Source: Sclerodactyla briareus
Lineage: Eukaryota; Echinodermata; Holothuroidea; Dendrochirotida; Sclerodactylidae
DNA: 64,000 nt
Direction: 5' to 3'
Assembly (NCBI GenBank): GCA_026419785.1
Contig: JAODTK010003721.1
Coordinates: 434,001-498,000 of the forward strand
Of the stretch, positions 57,640-64,000 are shown one piece after another. Each line of letters opens with the position of its first letter. Position 1 is the first letter of the stretch. Below the pieces are notes generated by a model. It was given only the letters and a program-made list of their open reading frames with translations, did no database searches and was not told the DNA's origin. The position numbers were made by a program, and so were the translations under genes.

Positions 57640-59680
57640 GGTGGAATCATGATGAAACTTGGTCACAGTGATTACTGAATGAAGGGCATCTGGGCTGTTC
57701 TGGAAGTCGAGGTCAAAGGTCATCAGGGGTCAATTTTGGCCATTTTGCTGAGAAAACTGCCAATACTTCTCTCCTACGTTCAAATCAGATTTTATGGAAA
57801 CGTGTCAGTATTCTCCGTGACCAATGTTTCATACGGGGTGTGCAGGAAATTGAGGTCAAAGGTCATTAGGGGTCATTTGGCGTAAAAGGTGATTTTGGGC
57901 TAAACAACAAAATGCCTTATCCTCCCCACAGATCGGATGAGCATGATAGTTGGTCAGCTTATCCTGACCAATGGTAATACGCGGTGTTCCGGAATTTGGG
58001 ATCAAAGGTCAATAGGGGTCAATTTTGGTCATTTTCGTTCAATGGTCAAGCGGTTCTTCTCCTACAGTTCAAATCGGATGGTCAAGAAAGTTGGATAGTG
58101 TTATCGAGATAATACTACATACTGGATGTTCAAGAATTGAGGTCAAAGGATATAGGGTATTTTGCCAAGAAGCTCATTTTTTTGGGTAAACAAACAAAAC
58201 GCTTCTCCTCCAAGAGATGAATTGGATGATAGGTTTATAGTTGGTCGTATTATCATGCCAATGGTACCTTCAGGGTGTTCAGATATTTGGGATCAAAGTC
58301 ATCTAGGGGTCAATTTTGGTCGTCGAACGGTCAAGATGATGCGTCACAGTTCAAAATTGGATGTTCATGAAAACTGGTCAGTATAATCGGTGACTAATTT
58401 ACATACGGGCTGTCAGGAATTTGAGGGGTTGACGGTCATCTAGGGGTCATTTTGGCCAAAATCTCATTTTTTGGTCAAACAAACAATTTTGGCCATTTGG
58501 TTCAAATGTTCAAGCGCCTTTCTTCTCCTTGTGGGACAGATCAGACTACCAAGAAAAGGGTCAGTATATTCATTGACCAGTGTTACTTATGGGTGTTTAG
58601 GAATTTGAGGTCAAGGTCATCTCGGTCAATTTGGCCCTTTGGGGGGGGGGGGGGGAAGGGGGGGGGTGTTCAAATGGTCAAGCTGTTCTCTTTCCTTCAG
58701 AATAGATTGGATGATCATGAAAGTAGGTCAGTGTAATCATTGACCATTGCACAATGGAGTGGTTTCGGAATTTGAGGTCAAAGTCATCTAGGGGTCATTT
58801 TGGCCAAAAGAGGTCATTGGAGAGTCAAACAATCATGATGCTTCTTCCCCCCAGATTGAATTGGATGATCATGATAGTTGGTCAGTATATCATTGCTCAA
58901 TGGTACATACTAATCAGGAATTTGAGGTCAAAGGCCATTTCTGGCCATTTTTTTCTAACGGTCAAGCGGCTACTCCTACAGTTCAAATCAAATATGCACA
59001 AAACTCGGTCAGTATCATCGGTGACCTATGGTCTATACGGTATCAGCTGCCTTCTACTGTACTACTACAGAATAGATAAGATGATCATAAATTATGGTTT
59101 ACTGTTACCATTGACGCTGGTCAATCTGGAGTGTTCAGGGATTGAGAACAGAGGCCATCTAGGGGCCAATTTCCAGCCATTTTGTTCAGATGGTCCTGAC
59201 TTCTACCCATTTATTAGAACACTTGTGCCGCTTCTCTTCTACCTAACTTTCTACAGAAAAGTTTGGAGAATCATATAGTTGGTACTTGACCTATAGTAAG
59301 CCTGTTCTTGACTGATGATACATATTATGTCAACGATCATGTAAACTATCTTTGAAACTTGTGCACATTTCCTACGCTCAACTGGTACAACATTGATAGC
59401 GTGAGGCTACCTTGCCATTGGCACTCTTGTTAACTAGTGTACCCTGTAGGGTGTCCAATGATTTGGGGTTTGGGGTCAATGGTCATTTAGGCATCATTTA
59501 TATCCCCAAAGGGTCACTTTTTGGGTCACATTAAATACTTCTCCTACAGTTTGATTTGGATAATCATGATGTGTGGTCAACGTCATCACTGACCAAATGG
59601 TACATACAGGGTGTTTAAGAATATTGGGTCAAGGTCATGTAGGCAGCATCTCGTTTGAATTTGTGGTATGAGCTTCTGAA
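57640..59680 (+). repeat. Satellite-like array, ~150-bp unit, about 12 units
   Basis: Each unit contains, in order, 'ttggatgatcatgatagttg', 'gtcagtataatcattgacca', 'atggtacatacagggtgttc', GGAATTTGAGGTCAAAGGTC, 'atctaggggtcaattttgg' and 'ccattttgttcaaatggtca'. Unit starts recur at about 130-180 bp. A G-run (58,641-58,667) interrupts one unit. The 174-codon frame at 58,754-59,278 spans several units and is a by-product of the repeat. Two units carry a perfect AGGTCAAAGGTCA. Confidence 0.9.
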
Positions 59681-59859
59681 CCATTGGTTCTCTGTTTCTG
59701 TCAGAAGCCATGTGTTGGTATCATGCTCATTACTACTTAAGGCTGATAGTCCTCAAAATATCAACTATTTACCGGTATAATCCGTCATGACTGTAGCATT
59801 GAAGAAGATTACTTTTGATGTTAGAGTGTGTTTCAATGCACACTATTTTATCATGAGTT

Positions 59860-61110
59860 TTAGTGTAGTAAACCACCCCCCCTCCCCCCCACCCCCCGCC
59901 TCCCCACCCCCTCCTGTAAACTACAGAAGGTGGACCACCAAACCAACATGTGGGAATTGGTTTCATGTGATGTACAGTTGATTCTCCTGCAATTCACGGA
60001 AAGACTTCAGAATTCCTGGTTTATGTCATTATTTGTTGCCGAATTGATAACAATAAACTCGACCTCATCACATTCATACCCTAGCTAGTACTAATATGTA
60101 ATATTCTTATTATTACAATGATACCTCAACCTTTCATTGCTATTGATGACCTTGACCATTTTTGTCACCTAATTGTTTGACGCTAATTCACCCAACATTC
60201 AGGCAGCTGGTTGGGGCGTGACTAGTATGGCAGTGTGAGACCTATTGGGGGGGGGGGGAGTTGAGGTCGGGACCCAAGGGGAATGCGCCGTCATTTATAA
60301 CTTCGCCCTCCCAAGAAAATGTGTACGACATCGACCACACCCTTGTAGTATGGCAGTAGCATATACCAAGAGACTTATTGGAGGAGGGGGGTGGAGGGGG
60401 GGTGGAGGGAGGGGGGAAGGAAATGCGCCATCATTCATAACCTCCCCTTCCCAATTGGCATATATATGGATGCAATGAATGGGTCTCTGGAAACATGTGC
60501 TGCAACATTTGATAAACAACAGCTGAGGAACGTCTACTGAATAGTAAAGAGAGTAGTTTTTGTGTTGGGAGTTCACTGCTACAAGAATCAAGGGGCTTCT
60601 GACCCCTCCCCCTCCTCCCCTCTCTGCGTACGCCATTGTCATCGTGTCCATTAGAGGTGTCCCAATATTTTCTAAAAGAACGTACTGTACACCAGCTTGT
60701 AACCCATTTTGTAGTCTGAATTTGTGCAAGACGTTGGATGCTTGCCTATAGTGCTGCAGTATTTGAGCTTTGCAAACAGCTGTATTTGTGAGTTAACACT
60801 ACAGTAATATTAGGTCTTAAGCTGTAGGCTGACCATCAAAAGTTTGGACTATTGAATCCTGTTTCGACTAAAAGTGCTCGTAGCCCACTTTGTTTTCCAA
60901 TAATCCCATAAATGTTCACTCAACGTAATAAATGATGTTCGGGACCGTAATCAGATATGATTGGATTTCCCACCAACTGGTTCAGTCATGAATTCCAAAT
61001 GTCTGAAAAGAGTGTAATCCTCCCAAACGACGGAAGTAGAACTGAACAGCCACGTCTGACAGTATGCTGGATTGAAGGTCTTTGCCTTATGGCTATAATG
61101 TGCACAGATA
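59860..61110 (+). repeat. Composite repeat 'C', uninterrupted copy
   Basis: The reference order for this family: a C/T-rich start (59,873-59,912), 'ttctcctgcaattcacggaaag', 'cattcataccctagctagta', 'gactagtatggcagtgtgag', a G-run, 'gaggtcgggaccca', 'aacgtctactgaatag', a C/T-rich stretch, CTGAATTTGTGCAAGACG, 'aagtttggact', CCACCAACTGGTTCAGTCAT and 'tatgctggattgaaggtct'. The 144-codon minus-strand frame inside it follows G/C-runs and is not a gene. Other copies lie at 10.5, 37.5, 50.7 and 55 kb. Confidence 0.85.
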
Positions 61111-61545
61111 GATAACCAACCCTCTTAATATTTCATAGGAGTGGACTTTGTTCCACACATGATCGTTTATTTGGATGGTTTTTGAACAGTACAAGTTATT
61201 TCTTCAGAGAAGTCACGGCAGCAGTAAATGGACCGGCGTTCTTATCCACTATTTATTAGCGCATGCTTACCATTCTAAATGATAGCCTAATGTGAAAGAT
61301 AGGCCCCATGGGTCAGACTTATTAATGTCAATTCTTCTGTCAACAAGAGAGATCTAGGTAATGGCAACCTGAAGAATTATTATTGGCATTAACAAGTAAT
61401 AAGACAGCCTATTTGTTTATAAGGTTCTGAAGTGTTACCTTCTTGCACTTTTTCTATCAGTTGTTGACTCTTGGCTTTATGGGCCTACGTACTGCCAGAG
61501 CTGTAAACACATTGAAGTTACACTAGAAGAGATATATAATAAATT
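61110..61545. other. Anonymous stretch
   Basis: Nothing recognised. Confidence 0.4.
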
Positions 61546-62060
61546 AGTTATATGGTAGGTCTACTTTGCTCTTTTCTCATAATCACAAACAGTTATTTGG
61601 TAGATGTTTTGACATGGTGGCTACCACACAACACAAAAACACAGGTGAACAGCACACACTGGGGTGAAATGGCAGAGGGTTTGTCCCAAGGGTTCAGGCC
61701 ATCTTTGATCTCTACAGCCAGTGCTCCCAGGGGCAAGGCGCTGTTCTAAGTCTCACAATAGTGCTTTATTCTTGGAATAAAAATTGAACACTCAACCACC
61801 CTCTTGCTCCTTCCTCATGTTAATAATTAGTTATATGGTTCTATTTTGACATGGTTGGCTAACTCCTATGGATTAGTCACATCCCAGAAAAACCTATTAG
61901 GTAGAGATGAGTTGAGATGATCCTTTAATGTTCTGTTAGTGGTGTATGTGTGGCATACAGTGATCTATACACAAGCACAGATTAGCTATTCAGTTGCTGA
62001 TGTACTAGGTCACATGGTTGACTAATTCAAATGGACCAGTCACATTCCGGTGAACTTATT
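61545..62060. repeat. Three strongly diverged tandem units (~200 bp)
   Basis: 'aattagttatatggt' followed by 'tgacatggttggct-a' and 'ccag-cacat-c-g-gaac' words recur near 61,545-61,650, 61,825-61,890 and 61,982-62,055. The similarity is low. Confidence 0.4.
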
Positions 62061-64000
62061 ATCCACAAACCGCTCCATCAAAACCAACTGTATGAGGTGA
62101 GGGATGAGTGTAAAATTGTTTGCGTTAATAATAGTTGTGTTCATTTTTCTCCATCAGCTATACAGCTATGTGGTTTCCACAGTATAGCTCTCTTTTGGCT
62201 AATTGAATACAGATGTGCTGTTTTCTGTCTGATTATGATGAAAATCATGCATCTAGTCAATAATGTGTTAATCAGTAGAATGCTTGTTCTACTCAAAAGT
62301 ATCACAGACTTCCACCATAGACTTTACAGTTTCACAGAATTCCACCAAAGACTTTTTACGGTTTCTCAATACAAAGACATCTGCCAAAACTTTCTACACC
62401 CCCATCTTTCAAATTGTATTTAATCTACATTTCAGTTAATCGTGAAGACTACCTCCATGATACGACTACAGGAGATGTTTTATGCTAGTTCAAAATTGAA
62501 TACGGTTTGAATTCCAACCTACCATCTTGGGACCAAATATTGGGACCACGTAGCCCAATATCCCTGCAACAAAACGATGTGGTTGTCCTGAAGCGATCTG
62601 GATCACAGGACTCCTGATCATATCAACCATTTCTGGCCCCCCCCCCCCCCCCCTTCCTCCCCCATGCAATTTTGTTTTCCTGATATTCCTATGACAAAGT
62701 ACCAGACATTGAACGGGGGAACGGGGTTGTCCCAAAGTATTTTGTTCCAAGATTGTGTGAGAATTTCTAACGGCATCTAATGCGTCCGGGCAAGAATATT
62801 TTTGGTGTCCATTCGCTCGGCATACACGTGTCATGGCTGCAGCCTGGTGTGTTGGGGTTAGGGGGAGGGTTAGGGTATGAGGGGGAGCAAATATATAGTG
62901 TGCTGTGTCTCGTGGGTCACAATAGGCCAAACGGACCTGCAAGAAACGTTGTATTATTGTGTAGTGTTCGCGCATGTCAATACTGCTATATTGAGAAAAT
63001 GGGCTCAATAAAAAAATTACGGGCGCCCTAGTGGATGGATGATCAGATTGTGCGTGGCTATCAATATTAATTGAAATAGTAGAGAACCTGATCTGTCATA
63101 TTTAATAAGACAAAAATTAATTGGGTCATAGCCTTTTAAAGTGAAAGTGTTTTTGGTCAGAAGTCGCATGGGAATGAGCTGTCGGGATAAAATTGTCTAA
63201 GACCTCGCTGCACACTGTGTTTTAATTCTGTGCACTTACTAACTCCGCATGTCGTATTTTGGTTGTATTAGTTAATGCGCTGTTAATTAATTAATCACAG
63301 ATAGTGAACTAGCCGACTTGAAATAAGAAATGGCAATGGCGGGAGTAATTCATTTTGTCACATTGCAACTTGAAGAACCGAGGAGGTTACCAGTTCAACC
63401 AAAATGAACGCACAAGTTTCGAAGCGCGGCGTAGGAGAATGCAGATAGCATTGGTTGTTAGCCCAAATTTTGGTGAAAAAGTACATACAAACAAACACCC
63501 AACGGTCTACCACGGAATAGATTAAAGTTTAACTAACGGTATCCTTTTTATTGAATTTAATGGTAGACCGTTGTAAATTTCATCTACATCACTCAAACGA
63601 CCCAATCTTTTCTACTTTTTAAAAGGAAACATAAAGATATCCTTTGCGAAGTCTATGACTACCATTCAAGAGTCGATAAACGGGTTGTTCTTGTACGTTT
63701 CCGCCGTCAAAATGACAGTATAGAGATCTGGTAGTCACATATATGTCCGCAACCGTCGACCCAAAAGACTTTCAATCGACATATAGTGCGGCCAATTTTG
63801 CTTACCCAAATAATATGAAACCATGCACATACATACCAAATTCCACAAAATCAAACTAATGTAACTCACACACACGGCGGTTTATATGAATCACGCCGCT
63901 GACAATATAAATCTTGTTGTTGTGTGCGTGGGGGTGGGTGGTTAGGGTTATTTGTAGAGTTGGCGCTACGGTATGATACATATTCTTATGTATTATTACC
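62060..64000. other. Anonymous stretch to the window end
   Basis: Holds a C-run at 62,637-62,653 and frames of 130 codons (62,031-62,423, plus) and 172 codons (62,490-63,008, minus), neither with any recognisable domain; the second depends partly on the G/C-run. A 14-bp inverted repeat is listed separately. Confidence 0.4.
63500..63573. repeat. 14-bp perfect inverted repeat, 46-bp loop
   Basis: CAACGGTCTACCA (from 63,500) pairs with TGGTAGACCGTTG (ending 63,573). The loop holds a TAACGGTATCC word. It could be a small hairpin or the core of a short inverted-repeat element. Confidence 0.8.

Noticed and set aside
58754..59278. A 174-codon plus-strand frame
   Set aside because: It runs through several units of the ~150-bp satellite array and has no domain.
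60295..60729. A 144-codon minus-strand frame
   Set aside because: Lies entirely in the composite repeat and depends on G/C-runs.
62850..62885. Telomere-like GGTTAGGG words
   Set aside because: Only one or two imperfect copies; no array.
62490..63008. A 172-codon minus-strand frame
   Set aside because: Includes Gly-rich translation of a C-run and shows no recognisable motif.
1..64000. Prokaryotic features such as operons, CRISPR arrays or insertion sequences
   Set aside because: Gene density, splice-like signals and the retrotransposon families are those of an animal nuclear genome. No spacer-repeat array was seen.

Overview
This is nuclear DNA from an animal, most likely a marine deuterostome invertebrate, with an echinoderm as my best guess. 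The window has almost no long open frames, no operons, and many layered repeats. It carries a decayed TRIM/RBCC-NHL gene of the kind expanded in echinoderms, CR1/L2-type non-LTR retrotransposons, a ZNF862-like hAT relic, and a foldback transposon that resembles the sea-urchin TU family. The species call is inference. Many recognisable proteins are broken by single-base shifts next to homopolymers, so the sequence is either an unpolished long-read assembly or a graveyard of old copies, and probably both.

Layout. 0-5.3 kb: mostly unannotatable, with one short coding-like frame. 5.39 kb: a tRNA-Pro(UGG)-like gene. 5.7-6.3 kb: 3' end of a CR1-type reverse-transcriptase frame on the plus strand. 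6.7-12 kb: tandem arrays and dispersed repeats. 12-18.6 kb: little recognisable. 18.6-21.4 kb: a dispersed repeat holding a 113-bp C-tract, a candidate exon, and three tandem units of about 440 bp that each carry an exon-like segment. 24.8-26.2 kb: a tandem array of about 330-bp units. 27.4-31.2 kb: another dispersed repeat, a TCTG/TCCG repeat, and two minisatellites. 31.3-33.4 kb: the ZNF862-like hAT transposase relic. 34.7-39.4 kb: mostly anonymous. 39.4-49.6 kb: a minus-strand TRIM-NHL gene split by a 7.9-kb element with long inverted repeats. 50.7-55.8 kb: a composite repeat split by a minus-strand CR1/L2 element. 57.6-59.7 kb: a satellite-like array of about 150-bp units. 59.9-61.1 kb: an intact copy of the composite repeat. 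61-64 kb: little recognisable.

The main structural story is nested insertion. (1) A foldback-type element, 39,564-47,496, sits in the last NHL repeat of the TRIM gene. It is flanked by an apparent 8-bp duplication (TGGTGTTA / TGGTTGTTA), and the gene's last coding stretch lies beyond it. That element in turn contains a 261-bp near-palindromic MITE bounded by TTAA and a copy of another dispersed repeat. (2) A CR1/L2 element with an (ATT)n tail lies inside a composite repeat whose uninterrupted order can be read from the copy at 59.9-61.1 kb. No intact host protein-coding gene is visible.
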